Made by a program: the position numbers and the translations under genes | From: Haloimpatiens lingqiaonensis | Lineage (GTDB): Bacteria > Bacillota > Clostridia > Clostridiales > Clostridiaceae | Reading direction: 5' to 3' (one strand) | Assembly: GCF_044502415.1 (NCBI RefSeq) | Contig: NZ_CP172402.1 | DNA: 64,000 nt | The notes under the pieces: model-generated | What the model was told of the DNA's origin: nothing | The model's input: only the letters and a program-made list of their open reading frames with translations | Databases searched by the model: none | Part shown: in pieces, positions 23,970-32,260 of the stretch | Layout: every line of letters starts with the position of its first letter | Numbering within the stretch: position 1 is the stretch's first letter

Positions 23970-25193
23970 TTGGCAAAGATTATTGTAATAGGTGGTGGCC
24001 CAGGTGGAATGATGGCAGCTATAGCTGCTTCTAAAAATAAAAATCAGGTTATACTACTTGAAAAAAATGAAAAACTAGGTAAAAAACTTTTTATAACAGG
24101 TAAGGGCAGATGTAATGTAACTAATTATAAGGATATAAGTGAATTTTTTCAGTTTATTCCTACTAACTCAAATTTTCTTTATAGTGCATTATATACTTTT
24201 ACTAATACAGACACTATGAATTTTTTAGAGGAAAATGGGGTTAAACTTAAGATTGAAAGAGGCGATAGGGTTTTTCCTGCATCAGATAAATCCTCTGATA
24301 TAATAAGAGCCTTTGAAGATACATTAATTAAAAATAATGTGGAATTAAGATTAAATTCTGATGTTAGAAGTTTTGTAACCAAGGACAAGGAGATAAAAGG
24401 GGTTAAATTATCTTCTGGTGAAATTTTATATGGAGATAAATTTATACTTTGTACAGGAGGATGCTCTTATCCTCAAACTGGTTCAGATGGATTTGGATAT
24501 GAACTGGCTAAATCTCTAGGGCATAGTATTGTAAAACCTAAGGGAGCATTAGTGCCTATAGAAGTTAAAGAAAGCTGGGTAAAGGAATTACAGGGGCTTT
24601 CACTTAAAAATGTTCAAGTTAAAATCTATAGTGAAGGTAACAATAAGCCTGTATATAAGAATTTTGGTGAAATGCTTTTTACTCATTTTGGGTTATCAGG
24701 TCCTATAATTTTAACAGGCAGTAATATAATAAACCAAAATAAAAACCTAAATATAAGTATAGACTTAAAACCAGCACTTACACATGAGCAGTTAGATAAG
24801 AGGATTCAAAATGATTTTAAAAAATATTGCAATAAGGATTTTAAAAATTCTTTAGATGATTTATTGCCTAAAAAACTTATAGATGTAATTATTTCTTTAA
24901 GCGGAATAGATCCAGTTAAAAAGGTAAATTTGATAACTAAGGATGAAAGAAAAACACTTGTGAATCTACTTAAAAACTTAACATTTAGTATTAAGGGTAC
25001 ACGCCCTATTGCAGAGGCAATTGTAACTTCTGGTGGAGTAGATGTAAAGGAAGTAGATCCTTCTACTATGAAATCTAAAATAGCTTCTAATCTATATTTT
25101 GCTGGTGAAATATTGGATTTAGATGCGGAAACTGGTGGTTTTAATATACAGATTGCCTTATCTACGGGATATTTGGCGGGTATGGAGTTTTAA
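23970..25193 (+). CDS. BaiN/HI0933-like NAD(P)/FAD-dependent oxidoreductase
   Basis: A 407-residue flavoprotein. It starts at a TTG (23970) after AAGGCGGTGA and immediately gives IIVIGGGPGGMMAAIAASKN, the FAD motif, then KLGKKLFITGKGRCNVTN, characteristic of the HI0933/YhiN/BaiN family. The C-terminal FYFAGEILDLDAETGGFNIQIALSTGYLAG-like block is present. Family members reduce unsaturated or steroid-like substrates in some gut clostridia, but most have no assigned substrate. It precedes cmk by 36 nt and is probably co-transcribed, the usual clostridial order. Confidence 0.88.
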   Translation: MAKIIVIGGGPGGMMAAIAASKNKNQVILLEKNEKLGKKLFITGKGRCNVTNYKDISEFFQFIPTNSNFLYSALYTFTNTDTMNFLEENGVKLKIERGDRVFPASDKSSDIIRAFEDTLIKNNVELRLNSDVRSFVTKDKEIKGVKLSSGEILYGDKFILCTGGCSYPQTGSDGFGYELAKSLGHSIVKPKGALVPIEVKESWVKELQGLSLKNVQVKIYSEGNNKPVYKNFGEMLFTHFGLSGPIILTGSNIINQNKNLNISIDLKPALTHEQLDKRIQNDFKKYCNKDFKNSLDDLLPKKLIDVIISLSGIDPVKKVNLITKDERKTLVNLLKNLTFSIKGTRPIAEAIVTSGGVDVKEVDPSTMKSKIASNLYFAGEILDLDAETGGFNIQIALSTGYLAGMEF

Positions 25194-25229
25194 GTATTAA
25201 TTAATAGTTAAATGAAAGGTGGGCATAAA

Positions 25230-25886
25230 TTGAATATATCAATAGCAATAGATGGTCCTGCAGGAGCAGGGAAAAGCACCATAGCAAAATTAGTAGGAGA
25301 TAGGTACTCCTTGATGTATATAAATACAGGAGCTATGTATAGGGCAGTTACGTTAAAAGCTATGCAGAACAATATAAAGCCTGATAACACTGAAGAATTA
25401 GTGGAACTTATAAACAATCTAGATATGCATTTTCAGGGGGAAAAACTTATAGTAAATGGTCAAGATGTAACAGAAGAGATTTATATGCCTATAATAAGTA
25501 AAAATGTATCCTATTATTCTACAATTAAGGAAGTTAGAGAAAAGCTTGTGGAACTTCAAAGAAGGATAGCCCAAAAGTACAGTGTAATAATGGACGGAAG
25601 AGACATAGGAACTGTAGTTTTAAAAGATGCAAAACTTAAGATTTTTTTAACTGCCAGCGCAGAAACTAGGGCAAATAGAAGATATAAGGAATTAGAGGAA
25701 AAAGGTATAGAAGTAAACTATGAAGAAATTTTAGAAGATATTAAAAAGAGGGATTATATAGATTCTAATAGAGAAATAAGCCCATTAACTAAAGCTGAGG
25801 ATGCTATAGAAATAGATTCTTCTAATTTAGATATACCAGGTGTGGTAGATAAAATATCTTATTATATAGATGGAATTAAAAAGTAG
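25230..25886 (+). CDS. cmk: cytidylate kinase
   Basis: Phosphorylates CMP and dCMP with ATP. The P-loop is IAIDGPAGAGKSTIAKLVG at the very N-terminus. The CMP-binding segment YINTGAMYRAV, the MDGRDIGTVVL motif and the LID (KKRDYIDSNREISPL) follow. The start is set at TTG 25230, six nt after AAAGGTGGG, because relatives begin exactly at ISIAIDGP; the ATG at 25212 lies before the ribosome site. 218 residues, normal length. The usual downstream partner ispH follows after a structured repeat insertion. Confidence 0.94.
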   Translation: MNISIAIDGPAGAGKSTIAKLVGDRYSLMYINTGAMYRAVTLKAMQNNIKPDNTEELVELINNLDMHFQGEKLIVNGQDVTEEIYMPIISKNVSYYSTIKEVREKLVELQRRIAQKYSVIMDGRDIGTVVLKDAKLKIFLTASAETRANRRYKELEEKGIEVNYEEILEDIKKRDYIDSNREISPLTKAEDAIEIDSSNLDIPGVVDKISYYIDGIKK

Positions 25887-25907
25887 AGTATACACTTAAA
25901 GTGTATA

Positions 25908-26042
25908 TAAACAGATCTCTTAACTTCAGATGGAGTTTTTACTCCATCTGAAGTTAAGAGATCGTTATCCAGGGACGTAGCTGCCGTTATCTCCCACTTT
26001 GTTAGAAGTGGGAGTGTTACGGCAGGTAGTCATCGGATAAAT
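25908..26042 (+). repeat. two-hairpin structured repeat, copy B (between cmk and ispH)
   Basis: Hairpin 1 is a perfect 23-bp stem with a TTTT loop (25914-25963). Hairpin 2 runs to GGATAA at 26040. Compared with copy A the hairpin 1 stem differs by compensating changes (CTTAACT/AGTTAAG against CTAACCT/AGGTTAG). It ends 15 nt before the ispH ribosome site, so it forms the leader of ispH or the spacer of a cmk-ispH transcript. Confidence 0.88.
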
Positions 26043-26068
26043 AATATACTAAATAAGTGGAGGTAATT

Positions 26069-26911
26069 ATGAAAAATGTAATTGTAGGAGATAAATCTGG
26101 ATTTTGCTTTGGAGTTAAAAGAGCTGTAGATTTGGTTATAAAATGCCAACAGGAAAAGGGAAAAAGGATTTATACTTTAGGGCCTCTTATACACAATAAT
26201 GATGTTATAAATTACTTAAAGGAAAGGGATATTTATCCTATAGAGATTCATGAACTGGATAGATTGAATGCGGAAGATGTGGTAGTTATAAGATCCCACG
26301 GAGTTTCCCTAGAGATTTTAGAAAAATTAAAAAAAATGGGCCTAGAAGTGATAGATGCTACTTGTCCTTATGTTGGAAGTATTCAAAAGAGAGTAGAGGA
26401 GTATTTTAACAGGGGATACAATATTATAATTGTTGGAGATAAAAATCATCCAGAGGTTCAAGGCATAAATGGATGGTGCGAAAATAGTGCCTTGGTTGCT
26501 AAAGATGAAACTGATATTTCATCATCCATATCTAAAAAGGTGTGTGTAGTATCACAAACTACTGAAAAAGAAAAGAATTGGCAAAATGTTTTAAATTCAA
26601 TAATAAAGTATTCAAAGGAGATAGTTGCATTTAATACTATTTGTAGTGCTACTGAAGTTAGACAAAAATGCGCAGAAGAATTATCTAAAAAAGTGGATGC
26701 CATGATAGTGATAGGAGGAAGGCATAGTTCCAATACTACTAAGCTATATGAAATATGTATAAAAAATTGCCATAATACAATACATATAGAAAAAGCAGAG
26801 GAAATACCTACAGAAATTCTTGAAAATGAAGATATAGTTAATGTGGGAATTACTGCTGGAGCATCTACTCCAGATTGGATAATAGAAGCGGTTATAAACA
26901 AAATAAAATAG
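26069..26911 (+). CDS. ispH: IspH, 4-hydroxy-3-methylbut-2-enyl diphosphate reductase
   Basis: The last enzyme of the MEP isoprenoid pathway: a 4Fe-4S protein giving IPP and DMAPP. The three cluster cysteines are visible in SGFCFGVKRAV (Cys13), DATCPYVG and NTICSATEVRQ. Substrate His and Glu motifs are also present (RSHGVS, NHPEVQG, SSNTTKL). 280 residues from the ATG at 26069 after GTGGAGG; an in-frame GTG at 26057 is part of that site. There is no C-terminal S1 extension, unlike the IspH-RpsA fusions of some clostridia. Confidence 0.95.
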   Translation: MKNVIVGDKSGFCFGVKRAVDLVIKCQQEKGKRIYTLGPLIHNNDVINYLKERDIYPIEIHELDRLNAEDVVVIRSHGVSLEILEKLKKMGLEVIDATCPYVGSIQKRVEEYFNRGYNIIIVGDKNHPEVQGINGWCENSALVAKDETDISSSISKKVCVVSQTTEKEKNWQNVLNSIIKYSKEIVAFNTICSATEVRQKCAEELSKKVDAMIVIGGRHSSNTTKLYEICIKNCHNTIHIEKAEEIPTEILENEDIVNVGITAGASTPDWIIEAVINKIK

Positions 26912-26954
26912 ATTATTTATGCAATGATAATTTAAATATTAATAGAATATTTTT

Positions 26955-26998
26955 AAAAAATACGTGTATGCTAAAATTAGTATTACGTATTTTTTTGT
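26955..26998 (+). terminator. terminator after ispH
   Basis: An 11-bp arm pair, AAAAAATACGT (26955-26965) with ACGTATTTTTT (26985-26995), with additional inner pairing and a terminal T run. Confidence 0.85.
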
Positions 26999-27098
26999 AT
27001 TTAATTTATATGATTTCGTTAATATTCATTAGTAAAATAGAGTAAAAGAATACATAAGCAATTTATTCTACGAATATAGAAGAATTTAATAGGATATA

Positions 27099-27126
27099 TT
27101 GACTTTTTTCATGTTTTTGATAAAAT
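27099..27126 (+). promoter_or_regulatory. likely sigma-A promoter of speD
   Basis: TTGACT (27099-27104), a 16-nt spacer and TAAAAT (27121-27126), about 40 nt before the speD start codon. The ribosome site GGAGGTG follows. Confidence 0.65.
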
Positions 27127-27165
27127 TTATTTATCTATGAGTAAAAGATATGGAGGTGTTTGTAA

Positions 27166-27549
27166 ATGAATGGTTTAGGCCGTCACATATTAGCAGAAAT
27201 ATATGATTGTAATGAAGAAAAATTAAACGATAAAGACTATATAGAGAAAATAATGGTTGAATCAGCTTTAAAGGCTGGAGCGGAAGTTAGAGAAGTAGCT
27301 TTTCATAAATTCAGTCCTCAGGGCGTCAGTGGAGTTGTAATTATATCGGAATCACACTTAACTATTCATACATGGCCAGAACTCCATTATGCAGCAGTAG
27401 ACGTTTTTACGTGCGGAGAAAGAGTAAATCCATGGGATGCTTGTAATTACATGACTGAGTTTTTAGAGGCTAAAAATATGACTGCCACAGAGGTTAAAAG
27501 AGGAATATTTGAAAATCCCGTTTCTGTAAAGAAAGTTTCTAATGAATAA
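27166..27549 (+). CDS. speD: S-adenosylmethionine decarboxylase proenzyme
   Basis: A pyruvoyl-dependent enzyme making decarboxylated SAM for spermidine synthesis. The 127-residue length and motif ISESHLTIHTWPELHYAAVDVFTCG identify the bacterial class 1b type. Self-cleavage is predicted between Glu62 and Ser63, Ser63 becoming the pyruvoyl group, with His68 and Cys83-type residues in the proton relay (HTWPE, FTCG). No spermidine synthase gene follows; the gene stands alone before the tRNA pair on the other strand. Confidence 0.95.
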   Translation: MNGLGRHILAEIYDCNEEKLNDKDYIEKIMVESALKAGAEVREVAFHKFSPQGVSGVVIISESHLTIHTWPELHYAAVDVFTCGERVNPWDACNYMTEFLEAKNMTATEVKRGIFENPVSVKKVSNE

Positions 27550-27608
27550 TTATAAGGTGCTATATCAATGATATATTTTGAATAGCACCTTGTTTATATT
27601 TATATATA

Positions 27609-27633
27609 AAAAAAGAGCTTTATTTAAGCTCTT
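27609..27633 (-). terminator. terminator of the tRNA transcript
   Basis: On the minus strand AAGAGCTT and AAGCTCTT pair around a short loop and run into seven T residues, immediately after the tRNA-Tyr CCA end. Confidence 0.85.
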
Positions 27634-27634
27634 A

Positions 27635-27719
27635 TGGTGGATGAAGATGGATTCGAACCATCGAAGCGAATCGCAACAGATTTACAGTCTGCCCCCTTTG
27701 GCCACTCGGGAACTCATCC
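27635..27719 (-). tRNA. tRNA-Tyr (GTA anticodon)
   Basis: An 85-nt class II tRNA with a long variable arm, encoded CCA (27635-27637 as its complement), acceptor GGATGAG/CTTCATCC, anticodon loop CTGTAAA with GTA, and T-loop TTCGAAT. The long variable arm and the GTA anticodon fix it as tyrosine. Confidence 0.95.
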
Positions 27720-27733
27720 AAATATTAAATTAA

Positions 27734-27810
27734 TGGTGGACCTTCAGGGACTCGAACCCCGGACCAACCGGTTATGAGCCGGTTGCTCTAACCAACTGAG
27801 CTAAAGATCC
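27734..27810 (-). tRNA. tRNA with CAT anticodon (Met, or Ile2 if lysidinylated)
   Basis: A 77-nt class I tRNA with encoded CCA, anticodon stem CCGG/CCGG around CTCATAA, D-loop with AGCTCAGTTGGTTAGAGC and T-loop TTCGAGT. The acceptor GGATCTT/AAGGTCC has one G-U pair. The 5' GG and the absence of initiator features (three G-C pairs in the anticodon stem) exclude fMet. Similarity by memory to the Bacillus GGACCTTTAG type leaves elongator Met and Ile2 open. Confidence 0.9.
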
Positions 27811-27828
27811 ATGCTAGCGACAAGGATT

Positions 27829-27857
27829 ATTATATATTAAAAATAATTTTTTGTCAA
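27829..27857 (-). promoter_or_regulatory. consensus promoter of the tRNA pair
   Basis: On the minus strand: TTGACA (27857-27852), a 17-nt spacer and TATAAT (27834-27829), both perfect matches. The start would fall about 10 nt before the CAT tRNA. The tandem IS insertion begins only 9-18 nt upstream of the -35 box, leaving the promoter core intact. Confidence 0.93.
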
Positions 27858-27865
27858 CAAAATAA

Positions 27866-27874
27866 GTAATATTT
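27866..27874. repeat. 9-bp target duplication, copy 1
   Basis: GTAATATTT occurs at 27866-27874, 29486-29494 and 31106-31114: left of the first IS copy, between the two copies and right of the second. Confidence 0.88.
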
Positions 27875-29485
27875 CAGAGATTTAGCACCTAAATTCCAGT
27901 AAAAATTTTATTTTTACTGGAATTGTATCTTTTTACATTTACTTAAAGGGCTGGTAAGCCCGCAGACCGATAGGTCGCAAAAATAGATACACTTACCCCT
28001 ACCCCACGAAATCTTAATAAATAATTTCCAATTTTATTTTAAAGTTAAGTCTTTACAAATAGTGGATTGATCCAGTCATCTTCTATAGTAAATCTCTCAT
28101 CTCTTATATCTTCAACAATATCTATTTGAAGCATTCGTTTTTTTCTGAAGGATCTTATACACCTAAAAAAGTACAATTGCATCAAATTAAATGCTAGTAT
28201 TAAAAACATTGCCACTGTTTCTACGCCCGTAGGGCTATGAAGAAAACAATGATCTAAATGCCATTCTGTTTTTAACTGATGAAATACATTATTTTCAATG
28301 TCCCATCTTTTATGCATTATCTTCCATAAGGTTTCTACTGATGTAAATTTGTCTGTTGTTATAATCCATGCTTCTTTAATTTCTACCTTATCTCCAGTAT
28401 GAACTTCTTCTATAAATTTTATAAACCTTACTTTTATTTCTGAATCAGCCATTTCAAAGTTATCTTCATCCCAAGCTTTTATCTTTAAATAATTTTTATT
28501 TTTTTTATTAACTATCCATTCTTTATCTGCCTCACGGCACTTAAATAAAGCTAGTGCATCTTTTACAATATGAAGTCGTTCATCTTTAACCCTTACTACT
28601 GCATTCATTCCTATAGAGAGTACTTCTTTAATCCAAGTAGACTTACAATATAAAGCGTCAGCAACTATAATATCTGCAAAATGATGATACTCTTTATAAA
28701 GTCTTCTGATTAGTCTTCTGCCACCTGTAGTTTCCCCCTCATCCTTATCTGAACTGTCCTTTTTAGGCTCAAGCATCTCTTGCCCTAAAATAATGTGTGG
28801 ATCAGAACCTACGGTTGTACATACTACTGTTCTATGAAAATAATGAGTAGTTCCATTTTTATCAACTCTTGTAAGGCATTTATCACAACACTTTTTAGTG
28901 CTTTCAAATAGCTCTACACCGTCTATGGCAACTACTTTTAATTTATCTATAGTACCATTTCTAAATACTTTATTTTTTACAATGGTTTTTATTATATGTT
29001 TATGAATTTCTTTTAATCCATCTAAATCAAAATCACTTAAGGAGCGCCTAACGGCATCAATGCGTGGCATTTTAGTTTTTTTAGGTATTACTTTTTTAAA
29101 CTTGCCTTTTTTAAGCCAATGTTCTAATCTATTGAAACTTCTTATCTGAAGCATAAATCCAAATAACACCACGAAGGTAATTGTTGAAATTTTTACTGGA
29201 GATTTTATTCTTTTATCTTTTAAGTTATTGATTTTTTCACCTATATCGTATACCTTATTAATATAAGTAAGTAATTGTTTTAAATAACTTTTACTCATTT
29301 TATCAGCATCCTTTTTAAGTTGGTTTCTTGTCAAAACTATTATAAAAAGGATGCTTTTATTATGCAAATTTTTTCTCTAAAATTTCCAGCAAAAATCAGA
29401 ATTTATGGTTTTTAACCTAACCCTCAATCATTCATTATAAATCAGCGGGCTCACGCCCCAAAAATTTTTAAGCGCTAAACTTCTG
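27875..29485 (-). mobile_element. 1611-bp IS (IS4-superfamily-like), tandem copy 1
   Basis: The ends are imperfect inverted repeats: CAGAGATTTAGCACCTAAA at the left against the complement of the right end CAGAAGTTTAGCGCTTAAA. It contains one transposase gene plus ~170 bp of noncoding sequence at the left end, including a GGGCTGGTAAGCCC hairpin. A 9-bp duplication borders it. The neighbouring copy at 29495 is nearly identical. Confidence 0.9.
28045..29298 (-). CDS. DDE transposase of tandem IS copy 1
   Basis: 417 residues from the ATG at 29298, chosen because AAAGGATG lies 8 nt upstream; the frame is open to a TTG at 29367 without a ribosome site. The catalytic residues are Asp in KVVAIDGVELFES, Asp in DIIVADALYCKS and Glu in HKRWDIENNVFHQLKTEW, the last resembling the IS4 Y(2)R(3)E(6)K signature. 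A CCDKC pair lies after the first Asp. It differs from copy 2 at only a few residues (Pro/Asp in RIKS-VKIS and Arg/Lys in TTGG-RLIR, with one more in the upstream extension). Confidence 0.9.
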   Translation of the reverse strand: MSKSYLKQLLTYINKVYDIGEKINNLKDKRIKSPVKISTITFVVLFGFMLQIRSFNRLEHWLKKGKFKKVIPKKTKMPRIDAVRRSLSDFDLDGLKEIHKHIIKTIVKNKVFRNGTIDKLKVVAIDGVELFESTKKCCDKCLTRVDKNGTTHYFHRTVVCTTVGSDPHIILGQEMLEPKKDSSDKDEGETTGGRRLIRRLYKEYHHFADIIVADALYCKSTWIKEVLSIGMNAVVRVKDERLHIVKDALALFKCREADKEWIVNKKNKNYLKIKAWDEDNFEMADSEIKVRFIKFIEEVHTGDKVEIKEAWIITTDKFTSVETLWKIMHKRWDIENNVFHQLKTEWHLDHCFLHSPTGVETVAMFLILAFNLMQLYFFRCIRSFRKKRMLQIDIVEDIRDERFTIEDDWINPLFVKT

Positions 29486-29494
29486 GTAATATTT

Positions 29495-31105
29495 CAGAGA
29501 TTTAGCACCTAAATTCCAGTAAAAATTTTATTTTTACTGGAATTGTATCTTTTTACATTTACTTAAAGGGCTGGTAAGCCCGCAGACCGATAGGTCGCAA
29601 AAATAGATACACTTACCCCTACCCCACGAAATCTTAATAAATAATTTCCAATTTTATTTTAAAGTTAAGTCTTTACAAATAGTGGATTGATCCAGTCATC
29701 TTCTATAGTAAATCTCTCATCTCTTATATCTTCAACAATATCTATTTGAAGCATTCGTTTTTTTCTGAAGGATCTTATACACCTAAAAAAGTACAATTGC
29801 ATCAAATTAAATGCTAGTATTAAAAACATTGCCACTGTTTCTACGCCCGTAGGGCTATGAAGAAAACAATGATCTAAATGCCATTCTGTTTTTAACTGAT
29901 GAAATACATTATTTTCAATGTCCCATCTTTTATGCATTATCTTCCATAAGGTTTCTACTGATGTAAATTTGTCTGTTGTTATAATCCATGCTTCTTTAAT
30001 TTCTACCTTATCTCCAGTATGAACTTCTTCTATAAATTTTATAAACCTTACTTTTATTTCTGAATCAGCCATTTCAAAGTTATCTTCATCCCAAGCTTTT
30101 ATCTTTAAATAATTTTTATTTTTTTTATTAACTATCCATTCTTTATCTGCCTCACGGCACTTAAATAAAGCTAGTGCATCTTTTACAATATGAAGTCGTT
30201 CATCTTTAACCCTTACTACTGCATTCATTCCTATAGAGAGTACTTCTTTAATCCAAGTAGACTTACAATATAAAGCGTCAGCAACTATAATATCTGCAAA
30301 ATGATGATACTCTTTATAAAGTCTTCTGATTAGTCTTTTGCCACCTGTAGTTTCCCCCTCATCCTTATCTGAACTGTCCTTTTTAGGCTCAAGCATCTCT
30401 TGCCCTAAAATAATGTGTGGATCAGAACCTACGGTTGTACATACTACTGTTCTATGAAAATAATGAGTAGTTCCATTTTTATCAACTCTTGTAAGGCATT
30501 TATCACAACACTTTTTAGTGCTTTCAAATAGCTCTACACCGTCTATGGCAACTACTTTTAATTTATCTATAGTACCATTTCTAAATACTTTATTTTTTAC
30601 AATGGTTTTTATTATATGTTTATGAATTTCTTTTAATCCATCTAAATCAAAATCACTTAAGGAGCGCCTAACGGCATCAATGCGTGGCATTTTAGTTTTT
30701 TTAGGTATTACTTTTTTAAACTTGCCTTTTTTAAGCCAATGTTCTAATCTATTGAAACTTCTTATCTGAAGCATAAATCCAAATAACACCACGAAGGTAA
30801 TTGTTGAAATTTTTACATCAGATTTTATTCTTTTATCTTTTAAGTTATTGATTTTTTCACCTATATCGTATACCTTATTAATATAAGTAAGTAATTGTTT
30901 TAAATAACTTTTACTCATTTTATCAGCATCCTTTTTAAGTTGGTTTCTAGTAAAAACTATTATAAAAAGGATGCTTTTATTATGCAAATTTTTTCTCTAA
31001 AATTTCCAGCAAAAATCAGAATTTATGGTTTTTAACCTAACCCTCAATCATTCATTATAAATCAGCGGGCTCACGCCCCAAAAATTTTTAAGCGCTAAAC
31101 TTCTG
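29495..31105 (-). mobile_element. 1611-bp IS, tandem copy 2
   Basis: The second copy, in direct orientation, is offset by exactly 1620 bp (1611 + 9) from copy 1 and shares the 9-bp GTAATATTT at the junction. Nucleotide differences are few: 29197-29199 against 30817-30819, 28728 against 30348, and a small cluster near 30950. Confidence 0.9.
29665..30918 (-). CDS. DDE transposase of tandem IS copy 2
   Basis: 417 residues from the ATG at 30918 with the same ribosome site as copy 1. All three catalytic acidic residues are intact, and it is identical to copy 1 apart from Asp for Pro in RIKSDVKIS and Lys for Arg in TTGGKRLIR. Both copies therefore look capable of transposition. Expression would run leftwards, towards copy 1 and the tRNA genes. 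Confidence 0.9.
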   Translation of the reverse strand: MSKSYLKQLLTYINKVYDIGEKINNLKDKRIKSDVKISTITFVVLFGFMLQIRSFNRLEHWLKKGKFKKVIPKKTKMPRIDAVRRSLSDFDLDGLKEIHKHIIKTIVKNKVFRNGTIDKLKVVAIDGVELFESTKKCCDKCLTRVDKNGTTHYFHRTVVCTTVGSDPHIILGQEMLEPKKDSSDKDEGETTGGKRLIRRLYKEYHHFADIIVADALYCKSTWIKEVLSIGMNAVVRVKDERLHIVKDALALFKCREADKEWIVNKKNKNYLKIKAWDEDNFEMADSEIKVRFIKFIEEVHTGDKVEIKEAWIITTDKFTSVETLWKIMHKRWDIENNVFHQLKTEWHLDHCFLHSPTGVETVAMFLILAFNLMQLYFFRCIRSFRKKRMLQIDIVEDIRDERFTIEDDWINPLFVKT

Positions 31106-31164
31106 GTAATATTTTTTTAAAAGTGTAATATAATCTATTAGCACTAGTATTAGGGGGAAATTTT

Positions 31165-32211
31165 ATGGAACTGCGCGGAGGGTATAAACAGGAACTTAGT
31201 AGAAAAGAAAAGAGTACTATAAATAGAATTGTGGGCAAATATGATTTGCAAGTAGAGACCGTATCAAAAAATAGAAGTGTGTACAAGATTAAAACTGATA
31301 AGAATAATATATGTCTAAAAAAAATAAAAAATAAAAAATATAAAGTGAAAAATGGTATGAGTTTAGTTAATGAACTTAAACTTAATGGTTTTAATAATAC
31401 TGCGGATTATTTAAAAACTACTAGAGATAATATAATGGTTAAATATAAGAATATATATTTTTATGCTACAGAGTGGATAGACGGAAGAGAATGTGATATG
31501 GATAACCAGAATGAACTTATAGAAAGTATTAAGCTATTGGCTAAATTTCATGAGTGTTCTAAGAAAATAAATACTAAAGAAATAAAAATAAAAAATAACT
31601 TAGGCAAATGGCCGGAAAGTTTTAATAAAAAATTGCACGATTTAGATAAATTTAAGAATTTTATTAAAAATAAGAGAATTAAAAGTAGTTTTGACACTAA
31701 ATACTACGAGTATATAGATATGTTTTATAAAAAAGGACTTATATCATTAAGCTTACTAAATTCTTCAAATTACTATGATTTGTGCAGAAATGATAAGGAA
31801 TATAAAACCATATGCCATAATAGTTTTTATTATCAAAATATAATAAAAAAGAATGAAGAGTATTATTTAATAGATTTAAATAGTATTATATTTGATTTAG
31901 CTATAATGGATTTAGGAAAATTTATAAGACGTATTATGTATAAAAAAAATTATAGGTGGGATTTTAAAAAAGCTAAATTAATAATAGAAGCTTATAATTC
32001 TGTAAATAAAATATCTAAGGATGAACTAGAAATAATGTTAGCTCTAATTATATTTCCTCATAAGTTCTGGAAATTGGGTAGAAAAAAATATGTGCGACAT
32101 AAAAATTGGAATGAACTAAAATATTCTAAGAGAATAGAAAAAATAATAGCGTATAATGAATTAGAGGATAAATTTATAGAGGATTTTTTGGAGTATATAA
32201 AGAATTACTAA
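31165..32211 (+). CDS. CotS-family spore coat protein, kinase-like fold
   Basis: A 348-residue protein of the CotS/YutH/YsxE group, which resembles choline kinases and localises to the spore coat. The layout matches: an N-terminal nucleotide lobe (SVYKIKTDKNNICLKKIKN), the hinge FYATEWIDGREC and the catalytic-loop region ICHNSFYYQNIIKKNEEYYLIDLNSI. The normal HGD-x-x-x-x-N and DFD motifs are degraded (CHNSFYYQN, IDLNS), suggesting a pseudokinase. Lys, Asn, Ile and Tyr dominate. Start after AGGGGG-type site. A GNAT gene follows 49 nt later in the same direction. Confidence 0.8.
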   Translation: MELRGGYKQELSRKEKSTINRIVGKYDLQVETVSKNRSVYKIKTDKNNICLKKIKNKKYKVKNGMSLVNELKLNGFNNTADYLKTTRDNIMVKYKNIYFYATEWIDGRECDMDNQNELIESIKLLAKFHECSKKINTKEIKIKNNLGKWPESFNKKLHDLDKFKNFIKNKRIKSSFDTKYYEYIDMFYKKGLISLSLLNSSNYYDLCRNDKEYKTICHNSFYYQNIIKKNEEYYLIDLNSIIFDLAIMDLGKFIRRIMYKKNYRWDFKKAKLIIEAYNSVNKISKDELEIMLALIIFPHKFWKLGRKKYVRHKNWNELKYSKRIEKIIAYNELEDKFIEDFLEYIKNY

Positions 32212-32260
32212 TATGTAAAATAAATATTAAAAATATAACTTTTCTTTTAAAGAGGTAGCT

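Noticed and set aside
29299..29367. N-terminal extension of the IS transposases to TTG starts
   Set aside because: No ribosome site lies before the TTG, while the internal ATG has a well-spaced AAAGGATG.
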